Assembly (NCBI GenBank): GCA_012103475.1
Contig: WLWS01000003.1
Location: 525,565 to 589,564, forward strand
Direction: 5' to 3'
From: Gammaproteobacteria bacterium
GTDB taxonomy: Bacteria; Pseudomonadota; Gammaproteobacteria; Eutrophobiales; Eutrophobiaceae
Length of the DNA stretch: 64,000 nucleotides
This document shows positions 30,398 through 38,892 of this stretch, piece by piece (position 1 is the stretch's first letter; each line of letters begins with the position of its first letter). Below the pieces are notes generated by a model. That model saw nothing but the letters and a program-made list of their open reading frames with translations. It ran no database searches and was not told the origin of the DNA. The translations under genes and the position numbers were made by a program.

Positions 30398-31111
30398 TCA
30401 GATGTAGGCTTCCAGTAAATCCCTTTCTTCGGCGCTGATATCCCGGTTTTGCAGACGGTTTTTCACCATATCAGGGGTAATATGTTTGGCTTCGATTAAG
30501 CTGACTTTCTCTTCCGGACTGAGGAAGTCCTGGAAAAAAAGGTTGCTCGGTGGTTCATAACCGAGTTCAACGATGACGTCAATTTCACCCGACATCATTC
30601 GATACTTACTAATGTCTTTCTCGATACGCATTTTCGCGAAATCAGCGCCAACGATACCTGCGGTGTAAACCGAATGCACTTCCATACGATAACTGAAAAT
30701 ATGAGCGGCATCTTCGTGCTTATCGAGGTCTTTCTCAACATTTTCCAGACGGGTGACCAGAATTTCTCGAAGTGACTCAAGAATTTCCTCGTCTTCAAGA
30801 CGTTCTGAATAAATATCGATGACGTTATCTATGGGCAGCTGGTTGTAAGTATCGGTGCTGAAAAGCTCATTACAACGATAAGACAGAAGTTTGTAATTTC
30901 TAAAGCCGAGTGTGGAATAAATATCCGAGAGGTCACGAATATAGCGATTGAACCCAAGTGCACAAACGAGCTGAGTATGATTAAGATCTAATATGTCGGC
31001 GACTTTATTAATTCGCAAAATAAAATCTTCATCCGGATCCGGTTCAATTTTATAAAAGAACTTTACCAGTTCGGCATCGGATGCGGTCAGGATTTCGGTA
31101 AAACTAGGCAT
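30398..31111 (-). CDS. Uncharacterised helical protein, tandem paralogue 2
   Basis: 237 residues from ATG 31111 (a TTG at 31117 would add two residues). I recognise no family. The protein is cytoplasmic-looking, charged and largely helical, without signal or membrane segments. It is a clear paralogue of the gene immediately upstream: both begin MP-F--IL--S--EL---FYKI, share QLVCA-GFN and a middle with Y/L-P-DN-I-IY, and end with a conserved module (LFFQDFLSPEEKVSLIEA.. and DISAEERDLLEAYI). Only 13 bp separate the two, indicating tandem duplication within an operon. Confidence 0.65.
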   Translation of the reverse strand: MPSFTEILTASDAELVKFFYKIEPDPDEDFILRINKVADILDLNHTQLVCALGFNRYIRDLSDIYSTLGFRNYKLLSYRCNELFSTDTYNQLPIDNVIDIYSERLEDEEILESLREILVTRLENVEKDLDKHEDAAHIFSYRMEVHSVYTAGIVGADFAKMRIEKDISKYRMMSGEIDVIVELGYEPPSNLFFQDFLSPEEKVSLIEAKHITPDMVKNRLQNRDISAEERDLLEAYI

Positions 31112-31124
31112 GGTCAATCGTTTG

Positions 31125-31853
31125 TCATTGTCTATTGTTTTTTATGTGTTCCTGCAATATCCGTCTTTCATCTGCAGAAATACTTTCATTGGCCAGTCTC
31201 GATTCAACCAGATCCATCGGAATCAGAGCCTTTGCCAGCAGTTTTCGTTTCTCTTCTGGCAGAATACTGTCACGAAAGAATATATCACCAGTAGGAATAA
31301 TTTTCGCTTCCGTAATAATAGCGACTTCATTTAGCAATGCGCGAAAACCGCTATCTGTGTTGTCTAGTCGCTCCTCCACAAAATCAATCGTGGCAATGCG
31401 GTCGAAATAGATAGCGCGCATCTCAGCTTTGTATTTTTCGATAATGATCGAATTGACGGTTTCTTCAATCCGGTGTTCGATGTTGTGCAGACGCGATTTG
31501 AGCAGATATTGCATGATTTGCAATAACTCGGAGTTGTCCTTTATTGAAGTATATATTTCGATAATGTTATCGAAGGGTATGCGCTTGTATATGTCAGTGG
31601 TAAAGGCATCATTTCGCGAACGTGCGAGTTCATCGAAAGAATCGAAGCCCATCGGCGGCAGTATTTCAGGAAGATGCTGAGCGTTAGGGTTAAAGCCAAC
31701 AGCACAAACGAGTTGCGCACCACGAAGTAAGAACTTTTTACCAACGGCATTTAATTTGTCTTCTTTCGACAGCGAGGTATCGTCACGAATTTTGTAAAAA
31801 TTCTGCAGTAACTCCTCTTCGCTGGAAGATAATATATCGTTAAAATCTGGCAT
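31125..31853 (-). CDS. Uncharacterised helical protein, tandem paralogue 1
   Basis: 242 residues, beginning MPDFNDILSSSEEELLQNFYKI. It is homologous along its whole length to the next gene but clearly diverged (roughly a third of positions identical by eye), so the duplication is old and both copies are probably functional. Conserved points include QLVCAVGFNP, the middle segment IPFDNIIEIY, and the C-terminal IFFRDSILPEEKRKLL and SISADERRILQEHI. No catalytic motif is evident. The Sel1-SPOR gene ends 19 bp upstream, so three genes may form an operon. Confidence 0.65.
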   Translation of the reverse strand: MPDFNDILSSSEEELLQNFYKIRDDTSLSKEDKLNAVGKKFLLRGAQLVCAVGFNPNAQHLPEILPPMGFDSFDELARSRNDAFTTDIYKRIPFDNIIEIYTSIKDNSELLQIMQYLLKSRLHNIEHRIEETVNSIIIEKYKAEMRAIYFDRIATIDFVEERLDNTDSGFRALLNEVAIITEAKIIPTGDIFFRDSILPEEKRKLLAKALIPMDLVESRLANESISADERRILQEHIKNNRQ

Positions 31854-31872
31854 GAATTACAGTGCGTGAGAT

Positions 31873-33126
31873 TTAATTATTTGTGTTAAGGAGTTTCTGA
31901 ATCATTTTAAAACTTCTCACCCATGGCTTTACTTTTCTCAGTCCTTTCGGCAATGATTCGACGGCAGCCGTTGCATCAGAATAGTTATCGTAAACTCCAT
32001 AAAGTGCGTTGTATCGGGTGACTTCCTTAATCACCACCTCTACATAGGCAGCTTCATTGGTGATTTTGTTTTCTTTTAGAAAATTGACGATGTCTTCTTC
32101 ACGAGTCACGCTGCCGATTTGCAGCGTATAATGATCTGGAGCCTGTGACAGTACCCATTCTGCCCGGCGAATACCATCGACGGCAAGACTTTCCAGATCA
32201 TATTCATCAGCAACATTGGTGATTGAGGCAGGCCCGGTCTCAATGTTGTTTTGTCCATCATCAATACTGTCTGTGGATACATCATCAATAACGGGAGTAG
32301 TTTCGGCTACTACGACTTCGATCGTTTCATCTTGCGCCTCATCATCTGTAGGCAAGGCATCAAGCTCAGAGAGTTTAGTGCCTGCTTGTTTGACGCCCTG
32401 GGCGGCTGCCTTGCGGTACCAGTCGCGGGCGATCTCCTTATCACGATCAACCCCGTAGCCATTCTCATAGAACACACCCAGATTAAATTGCGCCTGACCG
32501 ATTCCCTGCTCAGCGGATTTTTCAAACCAGCTCAGCGCGGTTTCATAATCTTTACTGACACCCCGACCGAAGGCATACATGACGGCCAGAGAATACTGGG
32601 CATGACCGTGACCCTGCTCGGCGGCGCGTGAAAACAAATCGACTGCCTTTTCATCGTCTGAAGCAATTGAGAGGCCGCGAAAATACATCAGGCCGAGATT
32701 GAACTGGGCATCCACCTGACCACCATTTGCGGCCATTTCCCACCATCTGGCTGCTTCAGTGTAGTTCTGTTTTACACCATCGCCACGAAAGTACTTGGCC
32801 CCAACCTGATATTGCACAGCCGGATGACCCTGCTCTGCCGAGAGCAGATACCAATGTAAGGCTTTTTCAGAATCGGCCTTAACGCCGTGACCATAATCGT
32901 AAATGATGCCAAGCATTTTCTGCGCTTCTGAATCACCGTCTTCCGCAAGCGGCTTGAGGATTTTAAAGGCTTTGCGGTACTCACCTGAGATGTAGGCCGC
33001 ACGTCCTTCTTCATAAGACTCAGCAAATACCCATTGTGCCGAGCCGGCCCATAGCATTGTCAGTATGATGGGAAGCAGACGAGAGCTGCCAGACTGGCGA
33101 ATTGCTTGTAAGTATTTAGTGGTCAT
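31873..33126 (-). CDS. Sel1-repeat protein with C-terminal SPOR domain
   Basis: 417 residues. A signal or anchor segment (about 15-35) precedes six Sel1-like repeats at about 45-255 (for example AQKMLGIIYDYGHGVKADSEKALHW, AQFNLGLMYFRGL, AQYSLAVMYAFGRGV), then a low-complexity acidic linker rich in Thr, Val and Asp (255-320), and a SPOR domain at about 330-410 (DHYTLQIGS...YNALYGVYDNYSDATAAV). SPOR domains bind denuded glycan at the septum and Sel1 repeats bind proteins, so a periplasmic or cell-division adaptor role is likely. It heads the operon with the two paralogues. Confidence 0.82.
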   Translation of the reverse strand: MTTKYLQAIRQSGSSRLLPIILTMLWAGSAQWVFAESYEEGRAAYISGEYRKAFKILKPLAEDGDSEAQKMLGIIYDYGHGVKADSEKALHWYLLSAEQGHPAVQYQVGAKYFRGDGVKQNYTEAARWWEMAANGGQVDAQFNLGLMYFRGLSIASDDEKAVDLFSRAAEQGHGHAQYSLAVMYAFGRGVSKDYETALSWFEKSAEQGIGQAQFNLGVFYENGYGVDRDKEIARDWYRKAAAQGVKQAGTKLSELDALPTDDEAQDETIEVVVAETTPVIDDVSTDSIDDGQNNIETGPASITNVADEYDLESLAVDGIRRAEWVLSQAPDHYTLQIGSVTREEDIVNFLKENKITNEAAYVEVVIKEVTRYNALYGVYDNYSDATAAVESLPKGLRKVKPWVRSFKMIQKLLNTNN

Positions 33127-33146
33127 TTTTATTAACCTTGTCTTAT

Positions 33147-34004
33147 TCAGGCCATTTCTTTTGCCAACGCAAAAATCTCATCAGCATCCAGCACCAGATC
33201 ATTCGATTCAAATAAGCGCGCAATACAAGCCCGATGCAGGGCCAGTTTAAATTTACCAAAACCAATGGCACCCCATATTATCTTGCCATCGCGTTCCTGT
33301 CCTTCGTCCATCATATCGGAACCGCCTATTCCCAGCGGGGGTGTAGCATTTGCATCAGCAAGCACTTCTATATTCTTGTTAGCTTTCCAGTCAGCTTCCG
33401 CCAGTAATTGGATGCCGGCAGCGCCGGTCGCAAATATAATCTGCGCATCTGCACATAAATCCGCTCTTTCTTCATCCGTTGCACCACCGGCTGATTCGAC
33501 ATCCACCGCAAAGTGATTCTTGATATGTGCACAGGCTTCTGCCGCTCGTTCTTCCTTGCGAGAGGAAATACAAACACTGGCGCCTTCTTTCGCCATCATC
33601 ACAGCCGCCCTTTGTCCGACAGGTCCGGTGCCGCCAAGTATAACCGCCTTTTTACCTTTTAAACTGGTACTTAACATCATTTTAGCGACGGCGGCCGCTG
33701 CCGTTGTGTTACTGCCATTGCTGTCCAGCATCATAGATACGCGAAAATTGGAAAAGCAGTGTTGTTGCACTGCCTCCAGCAACTTTTCACCGGCAATCAT
33801 GTCACTGCCACCAAGGAACAAGGCCGTATTCTTCTTATCTTTCGGTGAACGGGTGAAAATTGCGCCTTCCACCAGCGGGCCGATGTTATCGGGCGTACAA
33901 GCGGCGTGGCCGATAACGTGGTCGGCACCGCCGTCGTAGGCGACGACACTGTCGAACACAGAGGCGTGGGCGTCGGTATCCAGTTGAAATAAGAGTTTTT
34001 TCAT
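33147..34004 (-). CDS. mtdA: Methylene-tetrahydrofolate/-methanopterin dehydrogenase MtdA
   Basis: MtdA oxidises methylene-H4F (and methylene-H4MPT) to the methenyl form with NADP+, in the cytoplasm. The 285-residue protein matches the methylotroph MtdA/MtdB family from end to end: KKLLFQLDTDAHASVFD and VAYDGGADH at the N-terminus, MLDSNGSNTTAAA in the middle, a Rossmann loop GGTGPVGQRAA near residue 125, and a C-terminus LHRACIARLFES...AKEMA as in Methylorubrum MtdA. MtdA rather than MtdB is preferred because the neighbour is fchA, its usual partner. The ATG follows a GGGG-rich site. Confidence 0.87.
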   Translation of the reverse strand: MKKLLFQLDTDAHASVFDSVVAYDGGADHVIGHAACTPDNIGPLVEGAIFTRSPKDKKNTALFLGGSDMIAGEKLLEAVQQHCFSNFRVSMMLDSNGSNTTAAAAVAKMMLSTSLKGKKAVILGGTGPVGQRAAVMMAKEGASVCISSRKEERAAEACAHIKNHFAVDVESAGGATDEERADLCADAQIIFATGAAGIQLLAEADWKANKNIEVLADANATPPLGIGGSDMMDEGQERDGKIIWGAIGFGKFKLALHRACIARLFESNDLVLDADEIFALAKEMA

Positions 34005-34277
34005 TAAATTATCCCCAGGTCATTGTATTTTAAGTATTTTCCATAATTTATCTATTCCCTTCTGCTGCCACATGACCCACACCATCTTCGCTGATGCCCC
34101 TGTGAAAGCTAAAGGTAACCGATGCGCAAGCCAGCGACAACAAGTCATGGCATTACACATTGTTATGCAGGTATGATTTGGCCTCTTTTCTATCGCATCG
34201 GATAACCGGCTTCAGCTGTCGCGAGAGGTGAATCGGTCTCATCCAGCAATCCATTTTATTAATTCCGGAGCATTCTT
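34005..34277. promoter_or_regulatory. Divergent intergenic region between mtdA and fchA
   Basis: 273 bp without a gene. It must carry promoters for both C1 genes. On the plus strand a TATGAT hexamer sits near 34172 in an AT-richer patch but lacks a well-placed -35 box. No convincing inverted repeat for a regulator was found. The fchA start has GGAG 8 nt upstream. Confidence 0.4.
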
Positions 34278-34901
34278 ATGATCAAAAATAAACCCGTTCA
34301 ATCATTTCTCGACGAATTGGCCAGTAAGGCCTCAACTCCCGGCGGCGGTAGCGCCGCTGCCATTATGGGAGCGATGGGCGCAGCCCTGGTCAGTATGGTT
34401 GCCAATCTCACCGTCGGAAAGAAGAACTACGAAGAAGTCGATGCAGAAATGCAGAGCTTACTTGTCAGTTCAGAAAAACTACGTGAGGAATTGACCGGCA
34501 TGATCAAGGCCGATGTTGATGTCTTTGATCAGGTGATGGCGGCTTATGGCATGGCCAAGGACAATGACGAAGACAAGGCCGCTCGTTCAAAAGCGATTCA
34601 ATCCGCCTTAAAGGCCGCTACTGATGTCCCGCTTGACTGTGCCCGACTTTGTGCCGAGGTGATTCACTTATGTCGGCCGATGGCAGAGAAAGGCAATACC
34701 AATGTCATCAGTGATGCTGGCGTAGCGGTGCTTGCCGCCAATGCGGCACTGCGCAGTGCCGCCTTAAACGTGTATATCAATATCGGTGGGATAAAAGACG
34801 AAGAGTTTGCCAATGACCGTCGCCAACAACTGGAAACCCTGCTCGATGGTACGACGGAATTAACAGAATCGGTCTACGAACTGGTAAAAAGCAAGTTGTA
34901 A
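34278..34901 (+). CDS. fchA: Methenyltetrahydrofolate cyclohydrolase FchA
   Basis: FchA hydrolyses methenyl-H4F to 10-formyl-H4F. The 207-residue helical protein is of the cyclodeaminase/cyclohydrolase family: SFLDELASKASTPGGGSAAAIMGAMGAALVSMVANLT at the N-terminus, KADVDVFDQVMAAY in the middle, and DAGVAVLAANAALRSAALNVYINI towards the end. Full length for stand-alone FchA (about 208). Paired divergently with mtdA it would give methylene-H4F to formyl-H4F conversion, linking C1 units to formate or purines. Convergent with nadC. Confidence 0.9.
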   Translation: MIKNKPVQSFLDELASKASTPGGGSAAAIMGAMGAALVSMVANLTVGKKNYEEVDAEMQSLLVSSEKLREELTGMIKADVDVFDQVMAAYGMAKDNDEDKAARSKAIQSALKAATDVPLDCARLCAEVIHLCRPMAEKGNTNVISDAGVAVLAANAALRSAALNVYINIGGIKDEEFANDRRQQLETLLDGTTELTESVYELVKSKL

Positions 34902-34916
34902 GCGGCAGGCGGCGTC

Positions 34917-35747
34917 TTAACTAATACGCATGGAAAAATCCACCGCCCTGACGTGTTTCGTCAGGGCGCCTATGGAAATGTAATCGACGCCGGTCGCGGC
35001 AATTTCTTTTAGTCTGTCAATCTCAATACCGCCGGAAACTTCGAGTTTCACTTTGCCGGCATTAAGCGCCACCGCCTCAAGCAGTTTTTCCGGACTAAAA
35101 TTATCCAGTAGCACGCTATCGGCGCCGGCATTGATGGCCTCTTGCAGTTCGTCAATGCTCTCCACTTCAACTTCGGTCGGATGGCCTGATGTTTTTGCCT
35201 GCTGCACGGCCAGCGTGATACTGCCGGCGGCGAGGATATGATTCTCCTTAATCAAAATGGCGTCATACAAACCCATGCGGTGATTGTATCCACCCGCGCA
35301 GGCTACGGCGTACTTTTGCGCGGTGCGCAAGCCGGGTACGGTTTTACGTGTGTCCAGCAAGCGGGTCTTACTTTTACCCATGTGCCCGACATACTGACGG
35401 GTGATACTGGCTGTCCCTGAGAGCAGTTGCAGAAAATTCAAAGCTGAGCGTTCGCCGCTCAATAGTGAGCGCGCCGGACCAAGCAATTTACAAATCACTT
35501 GCTCAGGATGTATCTGATCACCATCAGCGGCGAGCCAGTCGATTCTTACTTCCTCATCCAGTTGTCTGAAAACTTCATCGAACCAGGCGGTGCCACACAA
35601 TACCGCTTCTTCTCGGCAGATGACCTCGGCTCTGGCTTGAGTAGCGGTCGGGATAAGTGCCGCTGTTAAATCGCCCTTGCCAATATCTTCGCTCAAAGCG
35701 CGGCGGACACAAGAGGCAAGATCGGCAGGAAGTTCGTGTGTAGACAT
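34917..35747 (-). CDS. nadC: Nicotinate-nucleotide pyrophosphorylase (quinolinate PRTase)
   Basis: NadC converts quinolinate and PRPP to nicotinate mononucleotide in de novo NAD synthesis. The 276-residue protein has the family marks: EDIGKGDLTAALI near 20, ALNFLQLLSGTASITRQYV near 110, LDTRKTVPGLRTAQKYAV near 135, HRMGLYDAILIKENHI near 160, VEVESIDELQEAI, and the final VSGGI..GVDYISIGALTKHV. It lies 20 bp upstream of no other biosynthetic gene; in many gammaproteobacteria nadC neighbours ampD, and here ampD is about 3 kb away. Confidence 0.96.
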   Translation of the reverse strand: MSTHELPADLASCVRRALSEDIGKGDLTAALIPTATQARAEVICREEAVLCGTAWFDEVFRQLDEEVRIDWLAADGDQIHPEQVICKLLGPARSLLSGERSALNFLQLLSGTASITRQYVGHMGKSKTRLLDTRKTVPGLRTAQKYAVACAGGYNHRMGLYDAILIKENHILAAGSITLAVQQAKTSGHPTEVEVESIDELQEAINAGADSVLLDNFSPEKLLEAVALNAGKVKLEVSGGIEIDRLKEIAATGVDYISIGALTKHVRAVDFSMRIS

Positions 35748-35767
35748 GTTGTTTTATAATCTTGGCT

Positions 35768-36301
35768 TCAATCGTATTGACGCAGGATCAACTGATCGCC
35801 TCTCTGGGTAAATTCAAGATGCTTGAGAAAGCTCATGCCAAGCAGAATTTCTTCACCATCCATATAAGGGTTGATACTGGCTCGTACGTTTCGTAACTCG
35901 ATATCGTCAATCTGAATCCGATCCAGCATCGTCATATAAACGCTGATGGTACCGTTGGCTGTAATCACGTCAAGTTCAGGTCCGCGATGCAACCAGAGGC
36001 GACTGGCAACGGTTTCAGGAATACTGACATCGGTCGCGCCGGTGTCCAGAAAAAAACGTACCTTCTCGCCGTTGATCCTGCCGTTACTGACATAGTGACC
36101 CTGTCTGTTTCGTTGCAGTGTCAATTCACGCAAACCTTCTTTGGAAACTGCTTGCGGGTCTTGATTCGGATTATGTTGCTGATCCAGAAAGCGGTCGAAA
36201 TAGAGGGTGGCGATAATTAGTACCAGAATCCAGGCGGCAAAAGTCATAAATTTGCCGATTTTACCCGTATTGTTTCCTTCTTCGCCTGATTCCTGTTGCA
36301 T
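35768..36301 (-). CDS. Membrane-anchored retropepsin-like aspartic protease (TIGR02281 type)
   Basis: 177 residues from ATG 36301 (the longer TTG start at 36319 is unlikely). One transmembrane segment (about 19-37; FMTFAAWILVLIIATLYF) is followed by a clan AA aspartic protease domain: FFLDTGATDVSIP carries the catalytic DTG near residue 85, and LLGMSFLKHLEF is the hydrophobic-Gly flap partner region near 155. Such single-DTG proteins act as dimers; the substrates are unknown. It is divergent from an ankyrin-repeat gene. Confidence 0.8.
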   Translation of the reverse strand: MQQESGEEGNNTGKIGKFMTFAAWILVLIIATLYFDRFLDQQHNPNQDPQAVSKEGLRELTLQRNRQGHYVSNGRINGEKVRFFLDTGATDVSIPETVASRLWLHRGPELDVITANGTISVYMTMLDRIQIDDIELRNVRASINPYMDGEEILLGMSFLKHLEFTQRGDQLILRQYD

Positions 36302-36385
36302 ATTTCGATGATGCCACAAGAATTCCTTCAGTCCTATTTACGCCAAATCCCTTTAGTTTTCAAAAGCAAAGCCGCTATCCATGTT

Positions 36386-36877
36386 ATGAACACATACAAA
36401 TATTTACGACGCCATTGCGTCCTCGTCGCTGGCATCTTGTTATTGGCGTATTTTCCAGCGCTGTCCGGGCAGGAAAGCACTGAAAACAAGGCTGCAGAAA
36501 AGACAGTTCCGGCCATCTATCTGGCCGCTAAACAGGGTAATCTACAGAGAGTCAGGGAATTGATTGCCGCTGGGAATGACGTGAATGCGGTGAACGCAAG
36601 CGGTCGTTCTGCACTCATGAGTGCTGTTCAATACCGGAATCGGGGCATCGTTCGCGAACTTCTGATCGAAGGTGCTGATGTAAACAAAGTGGATACGCAG
36701 GGACGCAGCGCACTGATGCTGGCCGTGATGTTAAAAGACATGGAAATGATTGATACATTGCTGGCGGCAGGTGCCGATGCGAATCTGGCAGACAAGGCGA
36801 AAAGTACGGCTATCAGTATTGCTGAACGTACTAAAAACAAAAAACTGATTAAAAAATTACAAGACAGCGCTGGCTAA
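36386..36877 (+). CDS. Exported ankyrin-repeat protein
   Basis: 163 residues from ATG 36386, chosen because it gives a clean signal peptide (RRHCVLVAGILLLAYFPALSG); upstream in-frame starts would overlap the divergent protease gene. After cleavage come three ankyrin repeats at about 55-150: AIYLAAKQGNLQRVRELIAAG, GRSALMSAVQYRNRGIVRELL and GRSALMLAVMLKDMEMIDTLLAAG. Probably periplasmic and protein-binding; the partner is unknown. Its stop overlaps the end of the convergent egtB gene by four bases. Confidence 0.72.
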   Translation: MNTYKYLRRHCVLVAGILLLAYFPALSGQESTENKAAEKTVPAIYLAAKQGNLQRVRELIAAGNDVNAVNASGRSALMSAVQYRNRGIVRELLIEGADVNKVDTQGRSALMLAVMLKDMEMIDTLLAAGADANLADKAKSTAISIAERTKNKKLIKKLQDSAG

Positions 36878-38031
36878 ATAAGCGTGAGCCTGAGGCCAGC
36901 TGGAAAATGTCGCTTGTCGGGCTGATAAAAATTTCGAAAACTGTCGCGACGGATATTAGGCAGGCTGTGCACACTGTGACCGCGCAGAACATAATGCGAA
37001 TCGTCAAACCAGGGTAGAGAATAGCCATCGTAAGGGAAAGCCCTGAAACCGGTGTAAGGGTGAAAGCTATTCGAACACCATTCCCATACTTCTCCACTGG
37101 ATTTCAACCCCCCGGTTCGTTTCGCCGCTTCCCACTGGTACTCGTGCGGCAGGCTGGCCCCGGCCCATCTGGCAACTGCCTCTGCTTCAAAATAACTGAT
37201 GCCACTGACCGCAGCATTCGCTTCTAAAGCGCAGGCGCTGCTGCTTCCATTGCCATACCAGTTGCCTTCCTTATCCAGGCGCCAGTGTTGAGGATGATTA
37301 ATCTGATGCCGCTCACGCCAGGCCCAGGCCTCCTTACTCCAGTAGTTCCTGTTGTCATAACCTCCATCTTCCATGAAGCCCAGGAATTCGGCATTGCTCA
37401 GAGGTCGTTGGGCAATGGCAAAGGCATCCAGCTCGACAAGAAAATCTCCGCACTCATTATCGTAATGACGCAGTGGATTGGCTTCACCAAGACGGTGTTC
37501 GGCTGCAGCGATGTCGACATACTTATCTTCGGCAGGGACTGGCTTGAGTGCGGAAAAAACACCCGTTGAGGATGCTGTCTGTAACTGACGCTGAGCAAGC
37601 ACATAGTGTGCGGTTTCAATATGCTGGGCGTAATGCTGGCCAAGAAAGAACAAAAGATAATTATCCTTCATTAAGATTGAATCATTGGTTTCAGACAAGG
37701 CGTTATTTAGTGAGTCCAGATTTTTACTTTGTGTATCCAGCGCCCACTCACACAGTTCCTGATGTCCGGGCAGAGCCGCGCTGCGATCCGCTTTGACGGA
37801 CAGTTCAGGTATATACAGCGCTTTTTCGTTATCCGGGATAATTGTTTTGCCGAGCAGGGCTTCCTGTATCCAGTAGGTTTCAGTGTAAACGTAATGACCC
37901 AGATGCCAGCCAAGTGGACTCAATTCAGAATGATACTGTCGATCGTAATCCTCAGCAGCGTGGTTTCGAACAATATCCAGCAGTAGAGCCTGAACCTGTC
38001 GTAATTCTAAAAAGGGATCTTCGGCAGTCAC
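36874..38031 (-). CDS. egtB: EgtB-like sulfoxide synthase (DinB-like plus FGE-sulfatase domain)
   Basis: EgtB is an iron enzyme that joins cysteine or gamma-glutamylcysteine to trimethylhistidine with O2 in ergothioneine synthesis. The 385-residue protein has an N-terminal DinB-like four-helix domain with LGWHLGH near 40-50 and HYAQHIE (HxxxHxE) near 135, giving the three-His iron site, and a C-terminal formylglycine-generating-enzyme-type domain (about 200-385; NAEFLGFMEDGGY, SGEVWEWCSN, RRDSFRNFY). It starts with GTG overlapping the egtC stop (GTGA). The methyltransferase egtD is not next to it. A related synthase such as SenA or OvoA cannot be fully excluded. Confidence 0.78.
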   Translation of the reverse strand: MTAEDPFLELRQVQALLLDIVRNHAAEDYDRQYHSELSPLGWHLGHYVYTETYWIQEALLGKTIIPDNEKALYIPELSVKADRSAALPGHQELCEWALDTQSKNLDSLNNALSETNDSILMKDNYLLFFLGQHYAQHIETAHYVLAQRQLQTASSTGVFSALKPVPAEDKYVDIAAAEHRLGEANPLRHYDNECGDFLVELDAFAIAQRPLSNAEFLGFMEDGGYDNRNYWSKEAWAWRERHQINHPQHWRLDKEGNWYGNGSSSACALEANAAVSGISYFEAEAVARWAGASLPHEYQWEAAKRTGGLKSSGEVWEWCSNSFHPYTGFRAFPYDGYSLPWFDDSHYVLRGHSVHSLPNIRRDSFRNFYQPDKRHFPAGLRLTLI

Positions 38032-38801
38032 AATCGAATACTTTCAGGTGCTGCTGCTCGATTTATGATCAAAACCGTGTTTTCTTCAACAGCTTGCCAG
38101 TATTCCGGCAGCGAAAAAATTTCCGAGGCAATAACGCTCGCCTTTGGAAAATGCGGATGATTGTCGGTGAAATACAGGGTCGGGCATGCAGCACCATTAA
38201 TCGCGTGTCGACAGGCAAACAAGCTCTCGCCATCCGACAAGATAATGTTCAACAAGGCAGGCTCTTTAATTTCGAGGACCTCCAGTTCCTGACAGGCCGC
38301 TATTATCGTCTGTGCCGGAGACATACCAGAGGCGAGATGATGACGACACATGGCGAACAGATATTCCGAGTCGGTATTTCCCTCAATGCCGCTGGCAATC
38401 TCAGCTGGTAGATAGGCATGCAGTGTACTGCGCGGGCCATCGTTAAAATTATCTATACGTCCATTATGTAAAAATAAATAGCGCTCGTGCCTGAAGGGCT
38501 GAGTATTGGCCTGATTCGTTGCCTGACCAGCGGTGGCACTGCGCACATAGGCCAGCCATAAGTCAGAGCTTAAGCTTCGTTGCAGATCAGGCAAGTTTGC
38601 ATCAGACCAGATTGGCATAGTGCTGGTATAGCTAGCCGCGCTGTCGTCCTGATACCAGCCGAAACCAAAGCCGTCGGCGTTCAGGCTCGTACCCTGTAAT
38701 TCATTACAGGCCCACGATTGCTTGAGCAGACTATGTGGATCTTCCTCGAGCAGATTCTTTAGAATCAGTTCGGGACCGAGATAGGCAGCGAGACGGCACA
38801 T
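38028..38801 (-). CDS. egtC: EgtC-like class II glutamine amidotransferase (gamma-glutamyl hydrolase)
   Basis: EgtC removes the gamma-glutamyl group from the EgtB product in the mycobacterial-type ergothioneine route. The 257-residue protein starts MCRLAAYLG, so Cys2 becomes the N-terminal nucleophile, followed by LNADGFGFGWY (near 40-50), AYVRSATAG near 85, HNGRIDNF near 112 and NTDSEYLF near 140, all hallmarks of the Ntn-hydrolase class II GATase fold. Coupling to egtB by a four-base overlap supports the pathway assignment. Confidence 0.78.
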   Translation of the reverse strand: MCRLAAYLGPELILKNLLEEDPHSLLKQSWACNELQGTSLNADGFGFGWYQDDSAASYTSTMPIWSDANLPDLQRSLSSDLWLAYVRSATAGQATNQANTQPFRHERYLFLHNGRIDNFNDGPRSTLHAYLPAEIASGIEGNTDSEYLFAMCRHHLASGMSPAQTIIAACQELEVLEIKEPALLNIILSDGESLFACRHAINGAACPTLYFTDNHPHFPKASVIASEIFSLPEYWQAVEENTVLIINRAAAPESIRL

Positions 38802-38892
38802 GATTAGATGAGAACGTTGACCTTGACAGACATGGGGTAGATCCTAGATAAAACTGTATGTTTATCAACTTAATTCATAAACAGGTTATATA

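Noticed and set aside
37842-38411. 189-codon plus frame opposite egtB/egtC
   Set aside because: Antisense shadow of two coupled, motif-bearing genes.
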